From assembly GCF_007655135.1 (NCBI RefSeq), contig NC_045133.1:6486376-6550375 (forward strand): 64,000 nucleotides of DNA, written 5' to 3'. Below are positions 35,682 through 53,701 of this stretch, in pieces (the first letter of the stretch is position 1; the number at the start of each line of letters is the position of its first letter). The translations under genes were made by a program, and so were the position numbers. The notes under the pieces are model-generated. The model did no database searches, was not told where the DNA came from, and worked only from the letters and a program-made list of their open reading frames with translations. The DNA is from Punica granatum. Taxonomy: Eukaryota; Streptophyta; Magnoliopsida; Myrtales; Lythraceae.

Positions 35682-35951
35682 CTACGCATTGATTGCATGG
35701 CATTCCGACTCCGAGACACGACTCTCATGGAACCTCGCAATGAAAGCAGAAGCCCTCCTATCGATCCCAGGCTCGGCCACATAGTTGCCTCGGTCGTAGT
35801 CACTGGGCCAGACCTTCCTGGGGCTCATCACGTCCTCCAAGCCCTGGTCATCCCTCCGGTGCTGCCTCCAGTGTTTGAGGAAGCCAAACAGCGAGATTGA
35901 ACCCGATATCACCTTGCTCTTGGCCTGCCTGTGGTTGTTGTTGCCTCCCAT
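35682..35951 (-). CDS. Small conserved plant protein, paralogue 2 of 3
   Basis: This intronless gene encodes 89 aa from MGGNNN. A TTG two codons upstream is not a likely start. It has the same domain order as the other copies: basic Ser/Phe-rich N-terminus, RKVWPSDYDRG, AEPGIDRRASAFI, ARFHESRVSES and a short tail. It differs by a DD/LED acidic stretch before the core and Arg for Lys in the DRK motif. There is no targeting signal, and the function is unknown. About 100 bp of upstream DNA before the TATA box, plus a further module near 36355-36490, is shared with paralogue 3, which suggests a shared regulatory input and a fairly recent duplication. The reading frame is intact. Confidence 0.87.
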   Translation of the reverse strand: MGGNNNHRQAKSKVISGSISLFGFLKHWRQHRRDDQGLEDVMSPRKVWPSDYDRGNYVAEPGIDRRASAFIARFHESRVSESECHAINA

Positions 35952-36067
35952 GATCAATATAGAGATATATGGAGAAAGAGAGAATGATTTTGAAGGATTA
36001 TTTCAACTTCACTAATATTTTGTGATTTGTGGTTCCCTGTTTTGCAATTGTTGAGGAGATTTCTTGG

Positions 36068-36076
36068 TATTTATAG
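36068..36076 (-). promoter_or_regulatory. TATA box of small-protein paralogue 2
   Basis: CTATAAATA on the minus strand is about 117 bp upstream of the ATG. It sits in the sequence block conserved with paralogue 3. Confidence 0.75.
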
Positions 36077-36499
36077 AAGGGGGGGCTTGATATTAATTAT
36101 AGGAAGATAGGCTACTTTTTCCTAGCTGGAATGAACTTTAGGCAGAAGAATCTAGGAAAAACTTTCAGACCCACCAACATTAGCAATGTTCGAGGTCCAA
36201 GACCAATCAATTGAAATCGAATCGGTCAAGTAAAACTTGCCGAAAAGCACCTTTTACCTTCCCGTCTCCTGCATTCCAAATGTATCATGCTTTCTCTCCA
36301 AGAAAAAAATATGGCATAGTACCAGGCAGAATCGACTACAAACATTATTATTACAGAGGGATTATTCACTGTCCCCTGCGTACTCTTCCCGGTTCTGTCC
36401 CCAAGCATGTAGGCTTCTCTTTGTTTATGGTCCTCTGCTTTTGGCAAATAATTGACGCATCCAATGTTGGAGAGATGTCATTCTTGTTCAAAGACCTAT

Positions 36500-38221
36500 T
36501 CACTAATTTAGATTGACAAATGCATTCTGTTTCAAACAAATGCATATTATATACGTATAAATCATTAACAAATATTTATATTAATTCTGACAAAGTTCTT
36601 TATCTATGAAATAATAATAGTTATGCCAAATAAATTAATAAATTACTTATATATCTTTTACTTATTGCTATAACTGAGATTAAAAAAGAAAAGTCAAAAA
36701 GAAAAAACTTGTATAGTTTAGACTTGAAGAAAAAGAAGATTCGATTATTCAATTTTCCAATACGATTGGTTGAGCTTAAGTGCATCATATATAAAGTTGT
36801 ATCCTCATAATAAATTGGGTTAGAAAAATAATTTTATATAGTATAAGGCCATAAGGGTAAACATATATATATATATAAGTTGTATCCCCAAAATAAATTG
36901 GATTAGAAAAGTAATTTGAGATATAGCATAATGTCATAAATAAATTAAATAAAAAAATATAAATGTATATACAATTAGGATTAAAGTAGCAATAGCATAC
37001 AAATCATTTAATACTTAATAATTTTATTATACAAGCACATTCTTGATTTAAAAAAATGCAATCTCAAAATTTATTCAGAAAAAATACAATTCATTAAAAT
37101 AACATATCTACAAAAGAAAACTTTCGACATAGTAGTAACTACAAGAAAATTATACTGATATACAATAAGTATGGTTCAAATATTGAACACTTTTTAAATA
37201 GCAAAATATAAATCTATTTAAAAATTATTAAAAGTAAGAATTTGCAAGAAGAATACATGATAATAGATTACTTGCACTTCTTCTTTTTTTAACTAAAATA
37301 CATGGAAGTCATCTACCAAAATTCTTTAGAATTTGATATTTACGAAAACGTAATATGGTTTTTAAGTAATATTATTTTCTTCATCCATATTTGGTGTTAT
37401 AATTCATTTTCAATTATCCTTAATTTGTTATTGTATGCACTAATATCTGAATCGTTTCAATTTAAGAATATATATAACTTAATCAACATTTCAATTGTGA
37501 TGTCAAAATTTCAATTGTGATGTCAAAATTTCAAAAATTCATCGAAAAATAATCACTCTAACCAATAATCCGTGCATTGCACGAGCAAAAACGCTTAGTT
37601 TTAATTTAAAGTGTTGCTGATCAAATATATGATTTAATTCAACAAATTACAATTGGTTATATTAAACCTCTCTATATATATATTATAAGTTCAATAAATT
37701 TTATATTTTAAGCCCATTTTAAATATATACAGAAAAATCAGATTATAATATAACATTTGTAATGTATTGCATATAACTAAAATAACAGAAATTGTTTAAG
37801 CATAATTTATACAGTTAAATGGTCTTAATTTAAAATAAATAATTAAAATTAAATATATATTTTGAAGGAGAAAATTAAATACTGATTATTTAATTGAAAG
37901 TTTTACAAGTTAAAAATTACAAAGTGCATACTTTAAATATATAAGTTCTTAAGAAAATTAATGGTCATATATAAGTTCTTAAAAAAATTAAAATAAAGGG
38001 AATTATTAAAATCTTGCCATTTATTTCCTAGAAAAGTTCCATTCAATTGAATGGTCATATATGATGAAACGACACCACAAAACCAAAGGGTCATGTTTCA
38101 AAATAATTAAGAGATATTAATTGGAATATTTCTCACATATATTGAAAGCGTGGGATAGAGATTACAAGAATGTTCACGTAAAATGAATGAGCAAAATAAG
38201 TATCGGTAACCGATATGGGTT
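36500..38221. other. AT-rich intergenic DNA with a Helitron-like end
   Basis: No gene is seen. At 37571-37583 a perfect hairpin CGTGCATTGCACG is followed by AGCAAAAACG and CTTAGT, a Helitron-like 3' end that departs from CTRR by one inserted T. A 19-bp unit (TTCAATTGTGATGTCAAAA) is tandemly repeated near 37488-37530. Confidence 0.5.
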
Positions 38222-38392
38222 GGTTTAAACAATTCAGCTCCTGTTCTGTTTAAGCAAAGTGACAGGTTCGAGTCCTTGTAAATGTAGAAAATCCACGCTG
38301 AAAGAGTTTTACCCCTTATTAGGTCGACGCGGCTCTATTAAATTAGTGGGGATTCAATTGAGCTTTCGGATACCAAGGTTCACACAAAAAAA
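38222..38392 (+). mobile_element. SINE (tRNA-derived), family S4
   Basis: GGGTTGGTTTAAACAATTCAG at the box A position and GTGACAGGTTCGAGTCC at box B are followed by a body ending CTTTCGGATACCAAGGTTC, ACACA and an A-run. The box B matches the tRNA consensus well. A 3' fragment of the family lies at 11452-11516. Confidence 0.7.
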
Positions 38393-38812
38393 AAGTATTT
38401 ATAAGAGTATCCACATACATTGAAGGACTAAATATAAATTATGGAGAAACACAATAGTGATATCCAAAATTTTATATGTATAATAGATATGTGAGTGTGC
38501 ATGTGCGTGCGCGGGCAATCTAATATGTGCAAGCTAAAAAAACAAATCATGAAAATGTTTTAATTTTAAATTCTTGTCTAAATCTCTTATATTAAAATAA
38601 AACAAGTTTTCCTTAATAAAAAAATTACCTATTTCCTGATTTCATCTTTTGAATTTATATTGTTTTTAGTAATAATAAATTGAAAATGTCTAAAATTAGC
38701 TGACAAGCAACTCAAAATATTGGGCAATCACGAAATAAAATCCTGAATAACTTCCTATTTTAATCACTCTATGGATTTTCCCATACCAAACATGAAACTA
38801 CTTTACTCACAC

Positions 38813-38964
38813 TTTTTTTTTTAACAAGGGAGATTCATGGGTCTTATATAATGAAATAGAAATCTCTAATAGCTAATAAAGGGCACGGTAATCCCATTGA
38901 ATATCGAACCTAAAATCTCTTAGTTATCGAATGAGAGTATACGCTACTGCACTACACTCTCTTT
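38813..38964 (-). mobile_element. SINE, family S1
   Basis: Inverted copy of 14628-14776 and 21526-21678. The minus strand reads AGAGTGTAGTGCAGTAGCG, then AGATTTTAGGTTCGATA at box B, ending CATGAATCTCCCTTGTT and an A-run. Confidence 0.72.
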
Positions 38965-39042
38965 TGATTATTTACACTTAATCCATTAAGCTCTTAAAAT
39001 TTAAGCACTTAACTTTTAGCAATTAAAAATAAGTCTAAATAA

Positions 39043-39190
39043 ATACATGCCAAATTCATATGCTTCGTAGTTCATAAGATCGTGAGTTCAAATCCTTCCT
39101 TACATATTGCATATATAACACTCGGCAAAACCAAAAACACTCGTGATCTCACATACGAACTTGCCTGGATTGATGGGCTCATAGACAGGG
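39043..39190 (+). mobile_element. SINE-like copy, family S3
   Basis: Counterpart of 35020-35162, with GTGAGTTCAAATCCTTCC at box B, CACTCGGCAAAACC and CCTGGATTGATGGGCTCAT. Confidence 0.55.
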
Positions 39191-39502
39191 GACTTAGCGG
39201 GCAATCATGCACCCGGGAAGAATTTAGCTCTTTCATTTATTAGAAGAAAGACCACGTCGAGAAACTGAAGGAATTGTATTGTTCTTTACTCTTGATTACA
39301 AATGAGAACAATCAGTTTATGAGTGCTTCAACATTGTGCGAACATGCACAATTTTTCAAACATCTGGATTGTTATTCTATCTGCAGACCTCTCACTCACA
39401 CGCGTCTGAATATTTTATAGTTATGGACAAACTGATAAACGCCACAAACTGACATACAGATATTGATGAATCAACCGTGGTTTCTCATATCAAGCTACTA
39501 GG

Positions 39503-39769
39503 CTACGGATTGATCGCATGACATTCCTCCGAGACACGGCTTTCATGGAACCTCGTGATGAAAGCAGATGCCTTCCTGTCAATCCCCGGCTCGGCCACGT
39601 AGCAGCCTCGGTCGTATTCGCTAGGCCAGACCTTCCTGGGGCTCATCAGGTCGTCACAGCCGTGGTCATCCCTCCGGTGCTGCCTCCGGTGTTTGAGGAA
39701 GCCAAACAGCAAGAATGACCCCGAGTTTGTCTTGCTCTTGGTCTGCCTGTGGTTGTTGTTGCCTCCCAT
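39503..39769 (-). CDS. Small conserved plant protein, paralogue 3 of 3
   Basis: This intronless gene encodes 88 aa from MGGNNN. The core RKVWPSEYDRG has Glu where the other two have Asp, then AEPGIDRKASAFI and TRFHESRVSE. One tail residue is missing relative to paralogues 1 and 2. It has no signal peptide, membrane segment or recognised catalytic site, and the function is unknown. It shares with paralogue 2 the sequence just upstream of the TATA box and a farther module (near 40145-40300, containing CACTGTCCCCTGCGTACTC and GGCAAATAATTGACGCATC). These are candidate cis-elements, conserved while neighbouring intergenic DNA has diverged. The frame is intact, so a functional gene is likely. Confidence 0.87.
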   Translation of the reverse strand: MGGNNNHRQTKSKTNSGSFLLFGFLKHRRQHRRDDHGCDDLMSPRKVWPSEYDRGCYVAEPGIDRKASAFITRFHESRVSEECHAINP

Positions 39770-39890
39770 GATCAATATAGAGATAGAAGGAAAGAGTACG
39801 AGAGTGATTTGAAGGGCTATTTCACTTCACTAAATCTTTTGTGATTTCTATGGGTTTTTTGTTTTGTAGTGGTGAAGAGATCTCCTGGTC

Positions 39891-39901
39891 TATATTTATA
39901 G
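39891..39901 (-). promoter_or_regulatory. TATA box of small-protein paralogue 3
   Basis: CTATAAATATA on the minus strand is about 122 bp before the ATG, in the same relative position as in the paralogues. Confidence 0.75.
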
Positions 39902-40522
39902 TTGAAGAGTTGGGCTTGATATTATTATAGGGTTTTAGGGAACCTTTTCCTTGCTGGAATGAACGTTAGGTAGGAGAATCTAGGACAAGCTTTCAAGCCT
40001 ACCAACATTAACAATGTTCGAGGTCCAGGACCAATCAATTGAATCCGAATCGGTCAAGTAAAACTTGCCGAAAAGCATCGACGCTTTTTTCTGAGAAATA
40101 ATCAAATACTGTACCAGGCAGAATCAGTCAGACAGTATTGTTGCAGAGGGATTATTCACTGTCCCCTGCGTACTCTTCCCGGTTCAGGATTCTCTTTGTG
40201 CTGCTTTGCTTGTCTTGCAAAAAAGCACATTGTTTCTGGTCCTCTGCTTTTGGCAAATAATTGACGCATCAAATGTTGGAGAGATATTTCACGTTCAAAG
40301 ATCCATTCACTGTGTCTTGCACTTTCTTTGATGGAGAATTCCAACTCAATGGATGGTCTTCATATTCTCAAGTTTCCATTGTAATTCTTTTTTTTTTTTC
40401 ATATTGTAAAATTCCAAGTACAGTTCATATAATTGTGTACTGTCTAGGCCCTAGTCAATCAACTTTCAAATTTGCCTAAAATTAGAATTCGTGTTTTATA
40501 TATTTTCTTGTTTCCTTTTCTA

Positions 40523-40650
40523 ACAAGAGACACCTGTGCCTTGATAGGGGAAGATAAATAAATGGACATGGAGTCAGTAACGAGAATCGAGCTCTTAACC
40601 CTTGATTGTTAGCGAGGACGCGTACCATTGTATTACACTTTGTTTCTCCT
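40523..40650 (-). mobile_element. Diverged SINE (tRNA-derived)
   Basis: The minus strand reads AGTGTAATACAATGGTACGCG, then AAGAGCTCGATTCTCG at box B, and ends CAAGGCACAGGTGTCTCTTGT. It is related to the S1 copies but more diverged. Confidence 0.45.
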
Positions 40651-40792
40651 AATATATATACATATTATCCAACCAAAGCTTGATCCATTTTATAACCGAA
40701 AAGCTTGGTCCATTTCTACATTCCATAAAAAAATTGAATAGGTAATTTATTGTGAAGAAACACGGGAACGCAGTCAAGAAGAAAGAAAAAAT

Positions 40793-41407
40793 TATCAATA
40801 TGGTCCTTTAAAGATCATATTATCATGGTCCTTCAAAGATTTTTGCCATCAACATGATCCATTGAAGATCATATTGCCATCAATTTGGTCCTTCAATGAT
40901 TATTGCCATCAATATAGTCCTTCAAAGATCATTCCGTCCATCAAATTAGTCCTCTGTTATAAACACATTTAGTATTTTTCAACTCCGTCAAATAATTTTT
41001 ATAAAAAATTTAAAAAAAAAAAACTCTATCTGCTGAAATAAAATATCGGTAATATTTCTCATTCTAACACATGCATTGTGATTCTGTCAACTGCCTGATA
41101 GTTTCCATCTCCGTTCATCTTCATCTTTCCCATTGATAACATGAACATATACAGAGTAAATGTTACAAAGAGAGTGTAAAAGAGACTGAGAGAGATTGAG
41201 AGAGTAGTTTTCCTTTTGTCGAAAAAACTTTTTATTTTTTTTTAATTTTTTTATGGAAATTATTTGACAGAATTAAGCAATTATAACGGTTATTTTAACG
41301 GAAGATTAAATTGATGGCAATATGATCTTTTAAGGACCATATTGATGGCGAAAATCGTTGAAGGACCAAATTGACGACAATCTGATTTTTCAAGGACCAA
41401 ATTGATA
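40793..41407. mobile_element. MITE-like element with repeat-bearing TIRs
   Basis: The ends TATCAATATGGTCCTTTAA and AAGGACCAAATTGATA are inverted. Each arm consists of imperfect repeats of a CCATCAATTTGGTCCTTCAA-type unit, about five on the left and four on the right. The arms continue inward through a GACGGAGTT/AATTCTGTC-type match. The 250-bp centre is AT- and GA-rich with no coding capacity. No target duplication is clear. Confidence 0.65.
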
Positions 41408-42530
41408 GTTTATGAGAAAACAGGGAGTTCTTAATTTTCTGAACTTGTTGGACGAGCTCTTTTGGTATTTGTTTGTTTATTTCTGAACTGGAAATTTCAT
41501 TGGTTCATGCTTTTGGTTGGTCAGGTTCGTGGTGTTGTTGTCAACAAAAGTTAGGTTTTCTTCCTTAAAAAATTACTAAGTTAAATAAAAGCTGGGTTGG
41601 CTTTTGTAGAATAAATTATAAGATAATCTCAATTTAATTTATGTACAAAATCAGTCCTCAGTTCATTGTATTTCCGTATTGTGATCGAGTCTATCTTCCC
41701 TTTTGCTTTTTGTTCTTATTTAATTGTTAAAAATCAAAGAATATCTTAAATGATCAAACATCATGATAATATGGTGAGGAAAATTAATGAAAGTACAATT
41801 GACAACTATAGCAACTATTCGCATGATTAAAACTCGTTCATCCATTTATTGCAATCTGATAAGTGTTTCTTCGCATAACTTAGCTAGGTCATATCGCCCT
41901 CAATCGAAGAAACTCTTAAATCGAGAACTTAATGCAAAATGCCATTAATTTCAACAAATTTCATCAGTTCACTTTCGCTCCAAAATCTTTTTTTTAATAA
42001 GATTATGTTTCGTAATAATGTTGAAGATGAACTAAAATTTCTTGGATTTATTAAATCTATGTTTACTAGAGAGTCCCAACCCCAAATAAGCCATACCAAT
42101 CAACTTGTACTCCAAAGCACGGAACTTGTCCTGTATTCCCTCTTTCGCTTTTCACTTTTTAGTTAATGGAATTTTATTTCTTTCTTCATATTATTATGTT
42201 TCCTGAGACGCTAATATACTGTTTTCTTGCTGTAATCTCGTTAGCCTGAATAAATAAATAGATATATCATCCTCCGAAAAAATTATTATTACCTGCCGAG
42301 AAATTTCTTTGAGTGTTGGCTATACGACACGCGTCTTTGATTTCTTTAGCGACTTAATAATTAACAATAATCCCCCACAAAAAAACAGTAATTAATAAAT
42401 GATTCGTACAACCAAAGTTAATTCATATTCGAGAGCTGGCGGCGTTTATTAATTAAAGTTAGGCTAGATATACATTCGAAAAGATCTCTTCTAGAGATAT
42501 GTGGTCATCCCTTAGAAACATCTTCGGTCT

Positions 42531-42979
42531 TATTGAATTTTTATAGGCTTATACGAACTTAAACTCATATCCACTTAAAAACTTAAACTAATAAATGGTC
42601 ATATAAATCAATGATTGTTCTTTCATCTTTTCAATATGGGGTTATAATTCCCAACACTCGTCTTTCTGACTTCACGTTATCATGTGTTCTTGAATACTCG
42701 CCCTCCAAAACTGACCTTGAACTGGGCTCATCTTCCGTATTCGGGCAAAGGGGACTAACATGAGGCGCTCTTTTGGCTGTTCTCGATATTGGGTCGGCAT
42801 AGTGTGAGCCCACGTGGAAGCATAACTCGCGCTAATACCATATTAGATTTTTATGGGCTTATACAGACATCGACTCATATCCACTTAAAAGTTTAAGCTA
42901 ATAAGTGGTGGTATTCAAGTCTCATATAAACCAATGATTGTTCTTTTATCTTTTCAATATGGGATTATAATTCCCAACA
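42531..42979 (-). mobile_element. TRIM (miniature LTR retrotransposon)
   Basis: Two direct repeats (42531-42656, 126 bp; 42841-42979, 139 bp) flank a 184-bp core. On the minus strand each repeat starts TGTTGGGAATTATAA. Next to the 5' repeat the core begins TGGTATTAGCGC, close to the TGGTATCAGAGC primer-binding site complementary to initiator tRNA-Met. The whole is bounded by GGTCT at 42526-42530 and again at 42980-42984, where copy A has a single GGTCT. The LTR 3' ends read ATA instead of CA. It has no coding capacity, as expected for a TRIM. Confidence 0.9.
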
Positions 42980-45522
42980 GGTCTATACATGAACATAGTT
43001 ATCAAATTCGGCTTCGCGTCTTAACCACAAGAGTTCCTCTCACAAGAAGGCTCTGTTCGAGTTCTGCCAGCAGTCCTCGCATTCGGCAGGATGAGACTTC
43101 ACCTTCGCTACCATATATGAACCTACTGCAGTATTTGAGTTTACATAGTACTTCTCTATCCCATATTTCCTCACCACATGTTAAGGCACTTCCAGAATAT
43201 CAGCTATTACAGAGAAGAATTAGTGGATAATCAGTCGAAAATTCGGCATTTTCGACGGATCATCCACAGATTGTCGAGGGATTTCATCTCTCGGTAATTC
43301 TTTCCTTGCAAACATATTCGAGGATATTAGGAAAATTTTCCTCAATAGATTTTGCAATAGAAAAATCCTAAGAGATTAATTTGCTGGGGATATTTTACGA
43401 GGGACTGTTTCCCTCCCAAAATTTTCCCTGTAAAGTTGCCCATTATAGTAGTGAGATATATGTAACAGTGCATCATCTTCTCCAGCATGCTTATAAAAAG
43501 AGTTTTGTTATATTCAAATTAATAAGTTTCTCTTAGAGCACCCAAGACGATATGTCTGGTAGTATAAGGGTGCGACTTTATTAAACAAGATCTATGTTCG
43601 AGTTACCCTTAACCATATAGAAAGAAACTCCTATTATGTACCAACTTGTCCCATAATATAGTCACATCTCAACTCAAACGCTTGAGTTGATAGGCTGTGG
43701 TACTCAATCTTTTTTAAATCCATATATTTAAAATTAATCTATTTTCCAATGTGCAACAGCAAACTCTCAACATTGAGTGTTCACGTTAGTCTTGAGGATT
43801 AGTTAAACAAGGTTCGAATCCACCTTGTTATCAAAAAGTGTTCTATTAAATAACAACACTCCTATTATTTAACAAGGAAGCCCATCGACAATCAAATGAC
43901 ATACAGTGATGTCATGTTCTCCAATTGGCCTCTGCAATTTATGCTTGGTTTGGGGAGCACCATTACTGAAATAAAAATTCTAAAATATAATTGCTGAAAA
44001 ATAAATCTTTATTTCCAAATACGTAAAGGTGTTCGTGAAATAACAATTTGAAATTGATGAAATTAAATTATTGTTAAAAATATAGAAAATCATGTTTCCA
44101 ATAGCTAAAATTAATCAAATCATGGTTCTGTAATAGTTCACCAAACACCACTTCTACTTAAAAATCAGTTTAAAAAAAGCGCTTGTACTTATTCAATAAT
44201 GCAATCGATGGCATCTCCCAAGCGAAGCCTTGGTCCTTTCTGGGAACCGCCAAATGGAAGTTTAATTCTATATGTAATAACGCAATCGATGGCATCTTCT
44301 ACTGATGGTGCCATTGCAAATCGGGTTGGCCCTGCCCTCAAATGATAACAAAAACTCGACAACTAGGCCCAATCCCATTTCAAGAAGAGGCCCGACCTAA
44401 ACACGTTAGGCCTAATGAGCCCGTAGAGGGAATGATCCGCGGCATTGGAAAAAGTGGTTAGCACCCTCGGGACCGAACCCGAGCCCTAACCCCAGGCACG
44501 CCTCACCAATTGAACCTAGAATGATCGTCTAATTAGTTCGGCTTGTTTCTGTTGTTCTCCTACCACTAAGTTCGGATTGCATTCCTTAGATGTCTTCAAC
44601 CTACCAACCGAGATTATATTCGTCATAGGTTATCAGCCTACAACTACAAGCCACTAATTTCCAACTTAGAAAGAACTAAAGTGATTTCTTCTTTTCATTC
44701 AAAAAAGAATCCTTTTTTTTTTTTTTGGGTAGAAATTTCCCCTCCTACGAGAAGGATAAGAGGCAGGAATGTACATAAACTAGTTTTGTGGGGCCCCTCC
44801 TGTTGGGCCCAATACTGGGCCTTGAGAAACTGAGGTTCGGCCCAGCCATTATGCACGCTCTCTCCTCTTATTTTTAGATATAAAAATAAATATTAATTAT
44901 TTATATTAAAATAAAAAAGTAATTACGAAAAATTCGATTGAACAAACGGAGATCGGAGTCGGAGTTCATCTTCAGATTTCGCCGTCTCTCTGGTCACCGA
45001 TCAGGTACGTTCATCACGCCGTGCCATTTCTGAAGTTTTAGCCCAAAAATTATCATTCTTTTCTTTTAGTTTTGGTAATTCCCGATTCTGATTCGTGTTC
45101 GTGTTTTCAATTTCAACGTATGGCTGTCTCCTCATAGTTTAATCCTCAAAAATCAGCTTCTTCGAGCTGATTATTTGATTACATTGGCACCTTAGGGTTT
45201 GAGCGTGAGAAACTGTTTGGGTTGACAGGTTCGGGTTTGTGAATCATCTCATCATCTCTGGATGGAGAAGATGATTTGCCCATTTCGTAATTTTCGTAAA
45301 CTTGCCTTGATGGGCAGAAAAGGTGTAGTTTTGAGCTGGGGATTTGCTGTTCTTTGGGATTTTGTTTTGAAAATTTGGATTTAGAGGATAATCTATGAGT
45401 TTTGATTAGATTCAGTAGCTTGCTTTTGATGCCCTTCATGTTTGCCTATGCTTAAAGCTGTGTGAAGAAATCAGTCTTCAAACTGTAAGCTCCACATTGT
45501 GTTTTCGTTTCAGTTAGGTACA

Positions 45523-47983
<2,461 letters not shown>

Positions 47984-48652
47984 AAGCCTGTGTGTTCATT
48001 TGTGCTTATGTGTTTGGGACCCATGAGTTGCAGCATGAGAAGTGCCGGGATTGATTGTATGTTGTTGTTTGTGTAATGAACTGGGTCCATCGGTTGTACT
48101 AGTCCTGGACAGATCAAAAGTCCTAATCTGCCGCCGTGCCTTCGAAGAATTGAGAAACTGATAGAATGCATCAATGTGAATAATTACGATGATCATACAA
48201 TCTATTATGGAGTTTAAATTTCATATGTTTGTGATTGGATTTATTCCTCAATCTTTGTCTCTGGCCTTTTAGGGTGTTTCCTGCTATAAAATTAGGAAAA
48301 TTGTCTGGTACTTACCCGAGAACAGAGGTGTCTAACTTCTTGATTATTGACGCATAATCGGAAGTTGCTTATCGAAAAATAACAACAATCATATGGCAAG
48401 CGAAATGATAGTGGTGCTATTCAAATAACTCAGCATACGTATATACGACTTGAAAATGATAACACGCATATGAATCTCAGGATACAATTCTTGTTACAGC
48501 AATTGTACAACTCTTGCCCTACTACAATGCACGAAGGACGATATTTCTCTAAAATAATCTGTTTGAGATACACGAACTACAATATTTCTCCGAAATCATC
48601 TTTTTGAGATGGAGAATGTGGTTTCCCGTCATCCAGAAAGAGCATGGAGTTC

Positions 48653-51582
<2,930 letters not shown>

Positions 51583-51727
51583 TTATAAAAAATATTTTTG
51601 TAGGGGGGAAAAAAAAAAGTTTTAGACATGGAACCTTCTCAGCTGAGGCTTGGAGTAGAGGTTGGATTGATCAGTGACAGAATCTTTAATAGCCCAGAGA
51701 AGTAGGAGAGGAGAAGAGTGGAGAAGC

Positions 51728-51736
51728 CTTATAATG
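51728..51736 (-). promoter_or_regulatory. Candidate TATA box of the aspartic protease gene
   Basis: CATTATAAG on the minus strand. Transcription would start near 51700, before a 5' UTR exon that ends at a GAGAAG|GTTC donor (51635). A 122-bp intron then runs to 51513. Confidence 0.55.
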
Positions 51737-51759
51737 CATTTATGAAGCCATCACTTTGT

Positions 51760-53700
51760 CTGCAACTGCAAACCACTTTAAAATCTACCTATGCTTTTAT
51801 GCCTTGACAGTGATCACTTGTACCTTTTGCCCTTGTCCTTCCCTTCCCTCAAATGTTGATAACATGTTGCTTTTTTTATTTTATTTTTCCCTTCTCCTAA
51901 TATATCTTTTAATAACCGAAATGACATTATATATTCCCCTCCCCTACCTGCCATTATTTTCTTCGGTTAGATCACGATATATCATCAACTTAATAGTTGA
52001 GACTGATTCATGTTCGGACATAAGCTAGCATGTCGTGATTGTGCTCCGGATAGGCATGGGATGCTGATGGGCTATGTAAGGAAAACTGGAAACATCTCTC
52101 CTCAAGCTAATGGACATTATCTTTTTCGAAGATAAATCTTCTATCCTCCATTGCACGATTGTCACAACTTAAAACTCCTTCTTCACCATCGCCATCGAAA
52201 TCTTCTCGTACCAATGCAAGCCGGTTTGCCCGAGTCAGTTTGTCACCTCAAATAGCCTTGGCCAAATCAGAATATGACCTTGTTACCACCGAGGGGGTAG
52301 ATTCGGTTCTAATCAAAGTAGGAATCATTTTAATAGACCGAAACACCTCATGAATTCATAGAACGTATATGAAATTTTCAAAGAGAGAAAATCTTTCAAA
52401 TAAATCGCTAAATTTCGGGAAATAAATTTGTCCTTAGGCGGGTATATTTTTTCAGAGGCTCGGACAGCGCAACTTCCGCCATGAAAAGGTTCACAGACGA
52501 CAGTGGAGGGGACCCGGCAATAAGTTCCAAAACCTGAATTTAGAAATTGCTTGGAAGTTTCATTAGCCCATACAAACTCAGTAAGGGATGGAGCCTGTCA
52601 TTCGTGGTTCAGATTTATCGTTGTTCGAATCAGCCTCGCACGATAAGAAGTTATTGCAGGACGTAGAATTTTATCGAACTGGTTCATTATGCAGGACGTA
52701 CATGGAATCCGAGCCGTGTGCCATGATAGAGATTAACAAAGTTCTGCATGAGTCTTTATGGCTTTAATGGCTATACTCGTGAATGAGTCATCGGAAGAAA
52801 CCGAAACCCATTTAGTATGATGGCACTGAATAGTAGTCTGCCGAGTCAAATCACTCGAACAAATTTCCCCCATCAATTTCATTACAAGGCATTCCATGTC
52901 AATGGCTAGCACAGCATGGCTCCGTTGCTCGGCCTCGATGAAGCTTAAACTTTAGTCTGGCTCTTGAGTCCCGAAAGAAGAGCTTCAAGAAGGCCGAGCC
53001 CGAACTCGATGCAATGCCAGTCAAAAATATCAAAGTTGGAGTCTCGAAGAGGATGTCTCGTGTATGAGGATGGTTATATTCGAAAACTTATAAAAAGTTA
53101 AGTAGAGGTTTTGAAAAAAAAAAATTCGTTACAGGAAGACCAATAAACTGATATAATGAAAAAAAAAATCCCAAAATTATATCTATATCTATATACAATT
53201 ATAAAAATTAAGACAACGCGTCGGGATACGCCATGTAGGATTAAGGAGGCCCTTGATTGCATGACCTTTTGGATCAACACCAATAAAGATATGACATATG
53301 ATGCGATATTATGCTACCACCTCACTTATAGGTATCAAAAAGACTCTCACGCTATGAAGATCATAAGTCATGTATTTATAATTTGTATATTTATGATATG
53401 ATGAAACTGAGGCTTAACTGAGCTTCATATTCATAGGGAAATAACACATTTTTGAATTTTTATATTATGTGAATCAACCATCCAGAACAAATGCTATGAA
53501 GGTGGGCTCTCTTGGAGCCATGAAGTTGCTTGTGGTAAGTGAATTATATTGTACAGGATACGTAGACTCGAGACTCTGATGAAAGTTGTTTAGCATGGAT
53601 GTGAGTTGCACTCACCTATTTCCTGTCTGATTGTACTAAGGCATGGGGGAATTCGTCCTTTCAAGATCTAGGGAAGGATATTTCCTACGGTTATGAGCAT
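51760..53700. other. Intergenic DNA upstream of the protease gene
   Basis: No gene was recognised. The middle (52450-53050) is less AT-rich than most spacers and may be an old retroelement piece, but no motif identifies it. Short ORFs here lack family features. Confidence 0.4.
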
Positions 53701-53701
53701 G

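Noticed and set aside
38222..38392. tRNA gene suggested by GGTTCGAGTCC box B
   Set aside because: No cloverleaf acceptor stem can be formed, and the sequence continues into a SINE body with an A-run. The same holds for the box B matches at 35058 and 26270.
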